Positions 36,562 to 48,018 are shown, counted from the stretch's first letter. The stretch is DNA of 64,000 nt from Odontocerum albicorne (GCA_949825065.1 OX463842.1:31342582-31406581); one strand, 5' to 3'. A program made the numbers and translations. Notes: generated by a model not told the origin, from the letters alone.

Positions 36562-38133
36562 AAGTTGCAGTTTTTTTTATATTTTTAGCTAAGTCATTTT
36601 TAACAGAATTATTAGGGAGAATATTTGATCGTTACAGATTACTAAGAAATGCTCCTTGCGTGTTACATTTATTTGTTAATACAAGCGAGTATTTTATGTA
36701 TACGTGTTAATTTGTTAACGGGCATTAGAACTTAGGAGAATTTGTATTATCAAATAATGAATCGTTTTGATATCGATTTGTAACCATCATTATTTTTGTT
36801 CCTCGCATCATCGAGTTTTCAAGAAAGTTAGAATTCCAGTCGTGTATTTTTAGCTTTATCAGTATGATAAAAATAGACTTTCTCATTTTATGCTTCAACG
36901 ACCCCGATGTTGTATGGATTCACGATTCTATATTGAGATTGAATATATAATATCGTAGATTTTTTCCATCGCAGCAGGTGGGATCACTCTTATTGTAATA
37001 AAATTTAATCAAGTATGGATCTTAAACTTAAGTATTTTACCGCAATGTCTACTCATAAAGTTGAACTTGCGGGCTAAGACTACAGTCATCAGCTGCTTTT
37101 TAAGTTTTGGAAATTCTTCCATTTGTAGATCCTGTGGCCATGCTTGTCATGTTTATTTAGCAACCAAGAAAATCAGGCTCGCTTCCCAGTGGGCGCAGGA
37201 CGGGTTTTACTTAAAAATTATTTTAATCGAATACTCGTATTGCTGTTATTTGGGCGCTTAATACATTCTTGGAGCGATATTTTGCTATCAGATGTTACAA
37301 GATAACGTTTTAAAAGTTTAAAGCTTTTTGTTTTTTTTTCACAACTGCACGGGGTTTTCTAATATTTGATGTAGACAGCTTAGTTAGTAGCTTCAGTAAA
37401 ACTTAAAAGCAGGTGTTACGAGTATGTGAACTGAAACCAGTCAGTTGTCGAAATCCGCAGGAAATCAAAGCAGTGACCAGGTTCTAAACTGAAAAACACT
37501 TAAAAACCTCCAGTTCATACCTCATATCCTCTCGATCTCGAAGGATCATTAAGTTGAGCCTAAATCTTTTGATAACCAAAGTCACTCGTCTTACTGTTCA
37601 ATTTTTGGCAATGTCGCGTCATAGATATGCTTATTGTTTTTTTATAAATTCTCGTCTCTGCTTTGAAGAAGTATTTTTTTTTATTTATTTATGTCCAATT
37701 ACACTAACCAAACCACGGAAATATGGATATATTTATCAGATATTCCCAGTATAGACTGAAATACCGGTATATTTTCAAGGTATGTAGCTAATATTTAATG
37801 AAAATGAATCCATTATATTTTTTGTAGGAGTCATTAGTCAATATTTAAATATTCTTTCTATTAATTAGTAAGCAAGCATTCGTGTTATTGAATTATTTTA
37901 TAACTTTCTTTTAATGATTTTTGTTTCTTAGAATATAGAGGAAAAAATATTTGGCTTTTTGAATTTTAGCGAGTAGATTTATTTTTATAGTGTGATAATG
38001 GGACGATAAATATTTTCACGGAATATCAATATTTGCCTTATGTATTATATACCCGTAAATGAGTATGACCTTTTGAGTTTTACTTTCTGCGTCGTTTTCT
38101 AAATTTTTATGTCTATTCTTTATCATTATTTTT
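36562..38133. other. Anonymous AT-rich DNA
   Basis: About 1.6 kb with no recognised gene. A 66-codon frame at 37061-37261 has several cysteines but no known family. A TTTATTTATTTATGTCCAATT segment near 37681 could be a LINE tail. Octamers at 37232 and 37417. Confidence 0.45.
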
Positions 38134-38212
38134 TCGCTTGTTGATTTATTTACTTAGTTTCGCTTGTTGATTTATTTACTTAGTTTCGCTTGTTGATTTA
38201 TTTACTTAGTTT
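38134..38212. repeat. 26-bp tandem repeat, 3 copies
   Basis: Three exact copies of a 26-bp unit starting TTTCGCTTGTTGATTTATTT. Confidence 0.95.
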
Positions 38213-38359
38213 CAAAAAATATTTTAAACTAATTTTAACTTGATTAACTTACATCTATCATTTTAAATCCGAGAATTCAATACTTAAATCTATCCTTTAC
38301 ATATAAAACACGTAGATAGCGAAAAGTGCGACTTTATTGTATTGTATTACTTTTCTGTT

Positions 38360-38430
38360 GCGTACAGTATAACTTCGCGGGCTTATTGCCATGTGGCAAT
38401 CTCTAACAACCTACCAAAAATATGTTATTG
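38360..38430 (-). repeat. LINE-2/SINE-B tail fragment
   Basis: GCGGGCTTATTGCCATGTGG and CAATCTCTAACAACCTACC are a diverged copy of the LINE-2 tail, just before a longer LINE-2 copy in the same orientation. Confidence 0.65.
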
Positions 38431-38451
38431 GGATCTCAATTGGAAACCAAA

Positions 38452-38936
38452 CTTATTTATTTATTTAACACTTTTATTGCAAATAGGTACAATCTGGCGG
38501 GCTTATTGCCAGCCGGCAATCTCTTCCAACCAACCAGACAAGTAAATGAAGCAAGTTACGTGGTCGCATAAATCATTCAAATGACTATCCATCCCCACGA
38601 AATCCATAAACATATACGTGAGCACCTGCCCACGAACCCCACAAAGACGGACAGTCACTCGAACATTATTTTTCATATAAAGTGAGATATCATCAATCAA
38701 AAGGAAAGGAAGGGATGGTGGAGAGGAAAGGAATGAAACACGTTATTTTACTGACTAGAAATTAAGAGGTTTTTCAGTCGCATCTTCAAGCATGCCAAGG
38801 ACGGAGCGAGTCTTATATTGGTTTGTAACTGGTTCCAGAGTCTCATTGCATGGACAGTAAAGGACGACGTAAATAAAGAGGAGCGGTGAACTGGAAAGGC
38901 CAATAAACAATCGCTGAGCGTAGCGTGGCCATGATT
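38452..38936 (-). pseudogene. LINE-2 (R1/CR1-like) ORF2 C-terminus and 3' UTR
   Basis: The minus strand reads SSFTVHAMRLWNQLQTNIRL then APSLACLKMRLKNLLISSQ, the RLWN C-terminal motif of the family (compare 14913-15150). The 3' UTR follows and ends in TGGTTGGTTGGAAGAGATTG, CCGGCTGGCAATAAGCCCG and TGCAATAAAAGTGTTAAATA. The 3' 350 bp match 61661-62040 closely but in the opposite orientation. Confidence 0.75.
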
Positions 38937-38975
38937 TATACCCTTTTTAAATTAAACTTATACCCTTTTTAAATT

Positions 38976-39055
38976 AAACCGAGTATCAACAGAAATCAAA
39001 CTCACAGCCTTCGGGTCGGTAGACACCTGTCTTACCAACAAGACTACGGCTTTCG
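38976..39055 (-). repeat. SINE-B head fragment
   Basis: On the minus strand GCCGTAGTCTTGTTGGTAAG and TGAGTTTGATTTCTGTTG are the A-box-like and B-box-like parts, followed by the TTTAAAAAGGG body start. It has no tail of its own. The adjoining left side has a 20-bp direct duplication (ATACCCTTTTTAAATTAAAC). Confidence 0.55.
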
Positions 39056-39381
39056 CCTTAATAGTTTGTTTTTAAATACATTTAAAGTATTAAAAATATC
39101 TTTGAATCTTAAGATATGTACATAATAAAGGCACGTTTTCATCAAAACTCATTTTTTGTTCTCACAATTCTGATGATCTTGATAGCCGCGGTCACTAACC
39201 ATCCCTCTTCATGTAATACTTCCTGCTCTATGTTATACCTTCTGAATTGAGCGACTTCTTGCCTTTTTTTAGATGTTTACTTCATTAGATATGTTAGGTG
39301 TCCGGTCTCTGTTATTTTTGCCATTCATATTTACCAATAGAATGGACTGCTCACGACTGTCACTCTTCCTCCAAGCTGTGT
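39056..39381. other. Anonymous DNA
   Basis: No feature recognised; composition becomes less AT-rich toward the tandem array. Confidence 0.4.
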
Positions 39382-39785
39382 CCAAACTATCGTAAGATTC
39401 TTCTTGCGCACAGAGAGACGTATGCCACCGCCACCCTTGAGATATTCAATGGTCGATCGATTGATTCTTCTGGCAGTCTATGAAATACGCAAGAACCTCC
39501 TCCAACACCGCATCCCAAACTATCGTAAGATTCTCCTTGCGCACAGAGAGACGTATGCCACCGCCACCCTTGAGCTATTCAATGGTCGATCGATTGATTC
39601 TTCTGGCAGTCTATGAAATACGCAAGAACCTCCTCCAACACCGCATCCCAAACTATCGTAAGATTCTCCTTGCGCACAGAGAGACGTATGCCACCGCCAC
39701 CCTTGAGCTATTCAATGGTCGATCGATTGATTCTTCTGGCAGTCTATGAAATACGCAAGAACCTCCTCCAACACCGCATCCCAAA
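39382..39785. repeat. 133-bp tandem repeat, 3 copies
   Basis: CCAAACTATCGTAAGATTC starts at 39382, 39515 and 39648, and CCAAAT resumes at 39781, giving an exact 133-bp period. Copies are nearly identical and much richer in G+C than the flanks. Since 133 is not a multiple of 3, each unit shifts frame. The overlapping frames reading NYRKILLAHRETYATATLE are therefore repeat shadows, although one copy could derive from coding sequence. Confidence 0.95.
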
Positions 39786-41313
39786 TCTTCGCACCATATT
39801 AAAAAATGAAGAAAACGAGGTTTTGAATCAATTGAGTTTTAGTTTATCTTTATCAACACACATTTTGTAATATTTCCACGTGTTAATATTTGCTCAAGCA
39901 GCGCAGATTAAATTTCACCTCTTAAGATATGGTCGAAAGCCTTGGGACAATCCCCTTTTTACTTCTAAATAAATTGACTCTGGCCAACTATTTTGACCGA
40001 GTTTTACGATATTTCGAGGCGCACCTTCACAAAAAGCATTGTATCGCCGCACTAAAATACGACGTTTATGTATTGCTCGAATTTCTTTCTATTCAACGAA
40101 CTTCGGTGAAAAGAATTTTATGTATATAAAATAAAATCTTTGTGGAAAAACTTTCTTGACTGAAAATGTTATTTCAGAATATACTTTCATGAAAAGGAAA
40201 ATAATCTCTTTAAAATCCGTCACAGATAAAAGGATACTCAGGCGATTTGATTTTCTTTTATTTGTAAATGTTAGATTTTTTGTAGTTTCAATACCTTCTT
40301 TTCCGAAACATCCACTTTTTGGTTTTACTAATACAGTAGTTTTTTAACTTGAATTTCATTAACTACGTTTTTTTTAATAAATATTTCAAAATCAGTATTT
40401 GTTTTGATGTATATTAATAACATTAGAATTTCAAATAAAGACGTAGCAACCTCATCAAAGGCAATCGAAATTTATAAACACTCAAACATCAACAGAGATG
40501 ACGAAATGCACGTTTAATCTGTATGACTTCTGATTTTGGAAAAATACAGACGACAACACTAGTGGGTAAATTCTAAATTGCCTTGTAGAGGGCGCGCACA
40601 CTAAGCTAGCTATGTCGGGTGCCTGAGCGCGTCAAACTCGTATTCACGTTGCGGTCAAGAGTGCTTAATATATATGTTTTTTGACAGTGCTCTAAGGATG
40701 AAAGCTGCAATGCCTTTAAAACGTTAGTCATCATTGAAGCTAACTCTACATGTTAGCAACTCCGATAAACATTTTAAATAAACGTAAGAAAATATTTTTT
40801 TTTCAAATACTCGTATATGACTTTAAAAGTGTTTTCCGATTTTCCTCTTATGTAAATATTCTTTATACAAAGAAATATAAAAAATCACTTAGCTCGTAAC
40901 ACCCCAGGCATATGCCAATCAATAAAAAGAACGGGATAAACAAACTAGATAAATATTTAAAAAATCGACACGAATGAGTTTTATATAGATGCGGTGAAAT
41001 ATGTTTTATTTTTCCTATCTTTTTCCATGTTTTTTCAGATTTTTCTGTCATGGTTTCCAAATGATTTTGTTATATTTTTACAAAGGAGAACGTTCTCAGT
41101 GGGCCATTAGTCCCTATTTCTTAGCAATACATTCAAGTTGGTTCAAGCGTAAAATAGTCGCATAATTTATTGGATTCGTCGAACTTTTTTCTTGAATCCG
41201 GCGTTATATTTATTTTATTTGTTGAATGTACAAAGTTGTATATTGAAAGAATATATATCAAAAGGAACGATCTTACAAATATAACGTCGCTGAAGCTAAA
41301 TTAAGCGTGATGC
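39786..41313. other. Anonymous AT-rich DNA
   Basis: No gene recognised; short open frames near 39929 and 40156 have no known similarity. TACTCGTA at 40808. Confidence 0.45.
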
Positions 41314-41490
41314 GAAAATTGATACTCATGTACTTGTCATCAATATGGAATGACCTTTAAATATAACATAACGTTTTAATCTCAGAAGTGAAAATTGATA
41401 CTCATGTGCTTGTCATCAATATTGAATGACCTTTAAATATAACATAACGTTTTAATCTCAGAAGTGAAAATTAATACACATATATTACGT
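41314..41490. repeat. 76-bp tandem repeat, about 2.3 copies
   Basis: GAAAATTGATACTCATG begins at 41314 and 41390, and GAAAATTAATACACAT at 41466. The first two units differ at only a few positions. Confidence 0.95.
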
Positions 41491-41510
41491 TTGTCATCAA
41501 CATTTCTAAG

Positions 41511-41795
41511 ACGATCTCCATGGCCTAGTTGGTAAGACGATTGACTTCCTCCCTGAGGTTTTTAGTTCGTACCCGACAAAAAAGGTATCAATCTGGTAAA
41601 ATACAATAGTTCGTCTGGTAACAATACTCGTGCACACTAGACATGTGCAAGTGTTGTTGCCTCATCACGCGTGATGACGAACTGCATTTAAGTAGTGTTT
41701 ATTAACCTGGAGACTCGATTGATTGGGTCGACGACAATCTTAAATAAGTCCACATCACCAATTCGGATATACTGAAGTGTACCATATGTTTGAAT
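41511..41795 (+). repeat. SINE-A copy, most complete
   Basis: The head reads ACGATCTCCATGGCCTAGTTGG (A-box TGGCCTAGTTGG) and TTTTTAGTTCGTACCCGAC (B-box position). The body includes TCTGGTAACAATACTCGTGC, AAGTGTTGTTGCCTC, GTGATGACGAACTGC, TTGGGTCGACGACAATC and CACCAATTCGGATATACTG. It serves here as the reference for the other copies. Confidence 0.85.
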
Positions 41796-42289
41796 TAATA
41801 TTTTCATACAAACTTGCATTATATTTTGTAATCACCTACTTTATGGAAGTCAACTGGGTAATGTTTTTCCGTGTCGCAGTTTCTTTTCTCCAACCACGAA
41901 GATGATAAAATGATATACAGTTTATAACTTTCATGTTATTTCTCTAATAAATTAATCATTACAATATTCAGAACAGTTCCTAAAATAGCTTTTTATATTA
42001 TAAATAAGACCCATTCAAGAATTTATTAAACCCATCGTTTATTAGATTAAAAACATATTTTTTTTTAGTTTATATATTATACTGTATTCGTCGTTGCTGA
42101 GCCTCTTAGTCGAGTATCCCCTTGCCATTCCGACGTCAATGTTAGAAAACAAATCTGTGACGTGATTTCGCCTCTTTCTTTTCTTTAAGTCAGTGAGTCG
42201 TTGCACACCAGCATGTTTTTTTTTTAAGAATAGTTATCAGTTATCGTTGAAATCATAGGTATCTTTATACCCCAGAATACTAGTCAGAA
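41796..42289. other. Anonymous AT-rich DNA
   Basis: No feature recognised. Confidence 0.4.
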
Positions 42290-42405
42290 CAATGTCTGTG
42301 TCATCCGAGGGGAGTAGCACAGCACGGGGTTCGAACCGGCGATCTTCCGCACGAAAATTCAGTGTGTTTCTACGTGGTCACGCATCTCTCTACTGTATTA
42401 CACTT
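42290..42405 (-). repeat. tRNA-derived sequence with perfect B-box
   Basis: The minus strand reads GATCGCCGGTTCGAACCCCG, a perfect Pol III B-box (GGTTCGANNCC) in a tRNA-like setting. GTGACCACGTAGAAACAC lies about 45 nt upstream in the A-box position. Two mirrored GC-rich blocks flank it. A complete cloverleaf is not evident, so a SINE head or tRNA pseudogene is more likely than a functional tRNA. Confidence 0.45.
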
Positions 42406-42430
42406 TTGTTGTATAGCTGGTGGTTTATTC

Positions 42431-42606
42431 CCTGTACATCCTGGCGGGTTTATTGCCATGCCCAACCAACCGTAAAGGTTTTCTTAAGGAAGTCTTAAGT
42501 GAAACTAGGTTGAAATACCTATTTTCTAAACCTCGGTTTCAACGAAAATTGAATCCACAATCTCCGGGCTGGAAGATATGTATCATAACAACTAGGTCAC
42601 GTAAGT
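42431..42606 (-). repeat. SINE-B copy
   Basis: The tail (CTGGCGGGTTTATTGCCATG, CCAACCAACC on the plus strand) matches LINE-2. The body has GGAAGTCTTAAGTGAAACTAGG, and the head lies at 42585-42606 (CAACTAGGTCACG on the plus strand). The same architecture is seen at 6241 and 56601. Confidence 0.75.
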
Positions 42607-43129
42607 TATCACATTTAGCATGCGAATATTCTAACTTGTCCTACACAAACATCTTTTACATACATTTTTCATCTGGCATTCAACAGTGTTATACACTATT
42701 AATCGACTTCATTTTTATTATTGTTAAATAATGGAGCAAATCGTCCGAACACCTTTGATATAAACGCATAATTATTTTCAAGCATTCACTAAGTCATCCG
42801 AAAAAATATTAGATGGAGCGATAATGATTCGCTGACTTCTGGCTTCCATCCCCTAGCGAAATGTTTTTGTCGAGTATAAAGGAGAGAGAGAGATCAAAGG
42901 TCAGACGCTTCTCTTCGCAACGAGAAGCACTCAACATTTAATGCTATGATGGATTCAAAATGCTCACATATCAATATTCGATGAGGCATTTCGTTTTTAT
43001 ATTTATCAAATTTATTTTTAAAATCTTTGTGACATACGAAAATTCCGGTTTGTTGTTTTTTTCACAAAATTTATCAATATTTTAATTTCGACTTGATCGA
43101 AATAAATCTTGGTTCAAAAGCACATCTCA
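42607..43129. other. Anonymous DNA
   Basis: No feature recognised. Confidence 0.4.
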
Positions 43130-43655
43130 GAATGCATGTGCTTATATCAGACAGCCACTAACAAATTTAATCATGTTAAGTACCGATATCTTTCGAAAGG
43201 TATATAATTATCTAATAAGAACCAAATTAGAATATGCATCTACAGTTTCGGCTCCTCATTAGTTCAAATATAAAAAAAATATTGAACAAATACAAAAAAC
43301 GTTCCTCATATATAGTATCTATAGTACAGAACAAAGGGCGTTTACCCAAAATATGCTCACCATGCCGAACTTCTCACGGTGTCGAACTATGTTATAGAAG
43401 CCTCGAAACAAGAAGGCAAGAATCCATTGCGATATTCCTACTAAATGTTTGTCAAGGTGGCTTTAACTGCTCCAAGATTCTAGAAGCACTAAGATCATAT
43501 GTACCTAATAAATATAGCCGTGCAAGGAATCACCCTCTGTTCTACATACCAACTTACAGAACGAATATCATGGCTAAACACTCAGTCACGCGTGGTATAG
43601 GAATATTGAACCAACTGAATGAAATTGAATATATTCTCGGCACCGCCTAGCAGTA
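43130..43655 (+). pseudogene. Jockey-type LINE, ORF2 C-terminus
   Basis: Frames read YLIRTKLEYASTVSAPH, IEQIQKTFLIY, then after a shift LETRRQESIAIFLLNVCQGG and RARNHPLFYIPTYRTNIMAK followed by GILNQLNEIEYI. These are the thumb and C-terminal blocks of Jockey-type reverse transcriptases (LVRSKLEYASTVW; IE-IQK-FLRY; SLE-RR; LF--P--RTN). RT catalytic blocks are missing. It is the same general clade as 11565-12520 but a separate copy on the other strand. Confidence 0.75.
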
Positions 43656-43976
43656 TGAGAAGAATCCTGACTGATATTCTTCCTAACAAATAAGCTAACT
43701 TAAATCCTTAAACTACCACTAGGACACTCTGATTGTATTCATTCTTAGAACTTCAAATTGAACAGCAAATAAATATACTGAGCTTCTAATTTCTATACAT
43801 CAATCAATATTTTAAAATACAACCTCCACACTAGACTATACCCAGAGTTTTGAAGAAATAGAAAAATTGCATCGGATATTGCTTTAGAAAAAACCTTTCA
43901 AATATATGTAAAGCTGTTTGTAAATTAAGCATTGAAATACATTTATTTTGTATTGTTCAATTTTATTTATATTTTT
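43656..43976. other. Anonymous AT-rich DNA
   Basis: Probably 3' flank of the LINE copy; nothing distinctive. Confidence 0.35.
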
Positions 43977-44043
43977 CCATTTCGAGTCGATTACTTGTAT
44001 AACATCAGTATTTCATACTGATGTTATAATCGACTCAAAATGG
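43977..44043. repeat. Imperfect 29-bp inverted repeat
   Basis: CGAGTCGATT...ATAACATCAGTAT (left) and ATACTGATGTTATAATCGACTC (right) pair around a tiny loop. There is a 5-nt insertion in the left arm, and CCATTT/AAATGG outer pairs. It could be a foldback remnant. Confidence 0.85.
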
Positions 44044-45307
44044 CAAAAAAAAACATGTTGTTACCTATTGTATTTTTAAATTGCAGTTATACCATATATA
44101 GTATAGGAAACAAACCTTATTGTGAATCAAAACCAATTTTCAGGTTCATTTTTATTTGATAATTTCATGAAATATTTTATTTGAACTCTTTACTAGGTTA
44201 TCTGTAAGCTCTGCAAGTCATTTGAAGATACGTTTCACCTTTTTTTTTACTTAAAGATTATGTTTTTAATTTTTGTATGACAAATTATATCAGATATTCT
44301 AATGATCTTTTTTGGAATAAGATCAGTCTGTCCAAACTTTAAATGAATTTTCCTTCCACTACGTTACTTATATTTTTACGCCGTAATTTGACTTAGATAC
44401 AAAATGTTGGCTTCTTGGATACATAATTAATGCACCATTTATAGTCTTACAGTTTTTTACGATATGTTGGATAGAAAGCGAAAATTAATCAAGAAAATAA
44501 CTTTTAGAACATTACTACCATGTCACTGTACTTTATACAAACTTTTATGAAATCGAAAAATATCTTAAATTTAGTTGACACAACTAAAAAGTATAAATTA
44601 TTTGAATATTGTTTTAAAAATTGAAGTAAAAGAAAAAAAAAATAATCAAAAGGATTTGAATTGGAAATTTAAATGGTAATTTTAAATAGTGTTGTCGATT
44701 ATTTTAAACTTTTTTCGCTTTTGATCAATCATTTAGCTAACTTGTTTTTTGTCTTAAAATATAAATATACATTTATATTTATATTTTAAGACATTTATAC
44801 GTGAAAATATGTTAAAAAAAGCAATGTAAAACAGTCAAAGATAAAGGAGCATGATAGAATAAATAAAAGTCTTGAAAGGTAGATAAAAATATACGTCACA
44901 TCATTAGTAGGAATCTTCGTCGCTGTTTACAATTTTCATCAAACATGGAAAATTCTATAATGAACAGCAATATCTTGAATAGGAAATATGTATTATCTAA
45001 AGTTTTCTTTTGAAAAAAATTTCAATATTTTATTCAGCAGAACAATTTGTCAGTGTATTAATTTATGGGTTTGGAACTAATAATTACTCGTATTAGTTAT
45101 GATTATGAATATAATAGAATTGACCACCTTTTTGCTCGGATTGTAATGAATCATTTATTTTCATAACAAATAAATAAACTAAACTAGATTTTATTTTCAT
45201 GCTAGTAAAATGTCTCTTATCGTTTGTAAGATACTCACTCGTACATAATACTCAAAATATGTTGTGGAGAGTAGTACTCGTACAATTAAAGTAAGGCTAT
45301 TTTTTTG
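44044..45307. other. Anonymous AT-rich DNA
   Basis: No gene recognised. Octamers TACTCGTA at 45085 and 45275. Confidence 0.5.
44751..44792. other. Perfect 19-bp hairpin
   Basis: GTCTTAAAATATAAATATA (44751-44769) and its exact reverse complement (44774-44792) are separated by CATT. It is perfect despite lying in apparently unconstrained AT-rich DNA. Confidence 0.9.
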
Positions 45308-45548
45308 TGTTATTTATAGTTAAGGCATTAACGCTGTGGAGGATTAAAGACATTGTGATTTATTTAGTCAAACGCTGTTTATTCCACTTTATATAACGGC
45401 ATAACCCTATTGATTTTAAGGTTCTATTTCATCATCAGCTAGCACAAACATGAGTCTCGTTTGTGCTCCCCTAATGATGAGGTGAAAACCTTGAAACCGG
45501 TAGGGTTATGCCATTATATGAAGTGGAATAAACAGTGTTTGACTAAAT
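45308..45548. repeat. Palindromic Penelope-tail repeat, copy A
   Basis: Two arms of about 85 bp face each other around AGCACAAACATGAGTCTCG. Each arm reads outward as a TTTGTGCTC start, a hammerhead-like core, GGGTTATGCC and then AGTGGAATAAACAGTGTTTGA. The left flank (45308-45365: TAGTTAAGGCATTAACGC, GGAGGATTAAAGACATTG) also belongs to the unit: it matches the right flank of copy B in reverse complement. The arm matches the tail of the Penelope-like element at 52663-52745. Confidence 0.85.
45467..45505 (+). ncRNA. Hammerhead-like motif, copy A (core mutated)
   Basis: CTAATGA stands in place of CUGANGA (G5 changed to A). Then stem II AGGT-GAAA-ACCT is fully paired with a GAAA tetraloop, followed by TGAAAC, a short CCGG stem III, TA at the expected cleavage position, and GGG pairing with the CCC before the core. 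The G5 change would inactivate it. Confidence 0.4.
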
Positions 45549-45902
45549 ATTTTTTTTATAGAAATCGGTTTTATTAACTTAAATGAAAAGAAAATAATAA
45601 AAAAATCCTAAAAAGCTTTTTTAATCATTGAAAGATCTTTTAATACTATTGAGATTGTATTAAATATATTTTTGTGACCTTAATGTTATTTTGGCTTAAA
45701 AATCCTGTATGTACATACAAGAAACAAACTGCTAAATTTTTTGTTTGACCACTTGACAAACTTTAACCAAAATCTTTTAGTGGAAGATAAGTTTTCTAAA
45801 ACAAAATCACATAGATCATTAATTTTATTGTATGATTTCTATAGCATTTAAAAATAAATGCATTATTTGAAATATAAAGAAGCGTTTGGCTGTGCCAGAA
45901 TA

Positions 45903-46825
45903 CGAGAGTCATCCAGAAACTAAGGTTTCAAAGGCTCCTGAGGCCGGGGGAAATTTTTTTGTTTCCATGTTGGTGCAGCTGGCGTCTAGGGGGGATGGTA
46001 ACGGTCAGTTTGTTTGGTCTCGCGTGTTTGTCGGCCATTTTGTTTCGCCACAGTAAATTCGTCCGATGGAGAGGTCGTCGCGCGCTCCCGCCAACTCTCG
46101 TCCGTGCGAGACCCGCGCGCTCATAAGTTTTTTGACTTTGCAGAACAATACCGCCGCGAATATCTATCGGAAGCTCATGGAAGTTTATAGTAGTGATGTG
46201 ATGAGTTGACAACATGTCACGAAGTGGGTTAGGTTGTTCAGAGAAGGCCGTACTGATACGACGAGGCAAGGCAGTGATTTCTGACGAATTTGTGCAAAAA
46301 GTTGAAGAACAAGTTCGAAATGACCACCGTGTGACGCTTGACGACCTTCACGAAGAATTTCCTGACATTTCTCAAAGTCTCCTTGGTAATATTGTGTCGG
46401 AAAAAACTTGGTTACAAGAAGTTGTGTGCGAGATGGGTGCCCAGAATGCTCACACCGGAGCACCGTCAAAATCGCGTGACCGCCACGCGTGAATTTTTTT
46501 ATCGTTTTGCACAGGAGGGAGAAACTTTTCTGAATCTATCGTGACGGGGGATGAGACGTGGGTGTGTCACTACACCCCAACAATTTTCTAACGATCTGGA
46601 GGTCTAGGAAGCTGTGAAGAAGTGGCTGAAAGAGCTGGCGGCGGAGGTCTATGACACTGGCATATAAAAGCTGGTGCCCTGAGTACAGAAATGTCTCGAT
46701 GTCGACGGCGATTACTTTGAAAAATAGTCTAATATAGTTTTGAAGTATCCTGTGAATTCCAATTAAATTCAAGCATTTTTCGATCCTACATAAATGTTGT
46801 AACCTTACTTTCTGGATGACCCTCG
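45903..46825 (+). mobile_element. Mariner, internally deleted and frameshifted (family M2)
   Basis: 923 bp with inverted repeats CGAG(A/G)GTCATCCAGAAA(C/G)TAAGG and flanking TA (45901-45902, 46826-46827). The plus strand keeps a GC-rich 5' leader and an HTH region (EEQVRNDHRVTLDDLHEEFP). ARWVPRMLTPEHRQNRV and VTGDETWVCHYTP (first catalytic Asp) follow. The sequence then jumps to a C-terminal piece (LVP-YQKCLDVDGDYFEK-like codons). The second and third Asp regions are deleted, and several indels break the frame. Nonautonomous relic. Confidence 0.92.
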
Positions 46826-46827
46826 TA

Positions 46828-47386
46828 AATAAATGTTTGCCAGTTCGACACCCGCGCCAAGCTTTTTTCTACCGAATATAATAGGTTCATATTATAGATA
46901 AATTACGATATATGTACTAGTATTTGACATTTACCTTATTAATAATTTTTTGACTATTTTGTATGCCAGATAAAAATAAAAAATCTTTACTTCTTGAGAC
47001 GATGAATCCAATACGTTATCAAAATGTTCGAAAATCGAAACTGATCATAAATATCAGTATAAAACTTAAGATTCCAGTTTAAGTTTAATCCTCCCCGTAA
47101 TTCTTGTTGTTTCTTCTCCAGGTTCGAAAGGGAGTTTTCTTCTTTTGAACTTTATTTTGAAGCACCAAACCATTCATCGCAAACTTTCGAAGATGTTAAT
47201 TCCAAATACTCTCAAAGCGAGTCTTGGACGTGTTTTTCATTTAGGAAGATTTTATTTTCCTTGCGGCTATTTTGAAAAATCCCTTATCCCTTTTTAAGGG
47301 ACTTCATTGTTAACATTATGTTAACAAGCTTGAAAAGTAATAGTCTTACTTGACCTTTAGTATAATGCTAGGGAATTTACGGCACA
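46828..47386. other. Anonymous AT-rich DNA
   Basis: No feature recognised. Confidence 0.4.
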
Positions 47387-47659
47387 ATGAGAATATATCA
47401 CGAACATAATTACATGAATAAAAACATCTTCATAATAAGTAGTGTTTCATTATTTTTAGGAATATTATATTTATTGCGTTCAAGTTCTGATTTCTGTAAC
47501 CAACCCCAGATTATTAACGTTCTTCCTCGTTACAAGGTCGTATATGTATGTTATTTTCTGATTATATTTCATTTTCGGTTATCCGGTAGAGGTAGTAAAC
47601 AAGCCAAAATTTCCTTAGTTTTTCGTGAATGCCGCCGCTATGCCGAACAGACAGCGTAA
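47387..47659 (+). CDS. Candidate first exon, type II membrane-protein-like N-terminus
   Basis: A 90-codon frame from an ATG preceded by GGCACA. Residues 1-12 are polar, about 13-31 form a hydrophobic segment (NIFIISSVSLFLGILYLL), and a luminal-like polar stretch follows. This layout fits a signal-anchor, as in Golgi glycosyltransferases. A possible splice donor (ACAAG|GTCGTA) falls after residue 50. No enzyme domain is present and no downstream exon was found. The downstream half of the frame looks non-coding. Speculative. Confidence 0.22.
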   Translation: MRIYHEHNYMNKNIFIISSVSLFLGILYLLRSSSDFCNQPQIINVLPRYKVVYVCYFLIIFHFRLSGRGSKQAKISLVFRECRRYAEQTA

Positions 47660-47970
47660 TTCGCTTCCCTTGAAAATGTCTGGTGGAATTCAGGCAAAAC
47701 TCTAATGGCTTTACAAATTAAGCTAGCATGTGCATGTGTTCAGTCACTATATATTTCATATATAACAACATTTTTTCATGTTTTCTTTAAATAATACCTA
47801 TTCTGCTTATTATTATCTCCTTTTCAGTGTCGTTTTTAAGCAAACTTTCAGATCTCATTTAATTTGTATTTATTTAAATGTCGCTTATTTGTTGCTTTTT
47901 ATATAAAGCTCTCTTGAGGTGATATCTTATTGTTAAATAATACGTTTTAAGTCATCTATTAAATATCTTT
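47660..47970. other. Anonymous DNA
   Basis: No feature recognised. Confidence 0.4.
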
Positions 47971-48018
47971 GTAATTTATTTTTATCAAACACTGTTCCAT
48001 TTTTTTGTGACGGTATAA

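Noticed and set aside
39382..39785. CRISPR array
   Set aside because: Repeats are contiguous 133-bp units without unique spacers, and the context is a eukaryotic genome.
39298..39870. Four overlapping short proteins sharing the same sequence
   Set aside because: They are frame shadows of the 133-bp tandem repeat.
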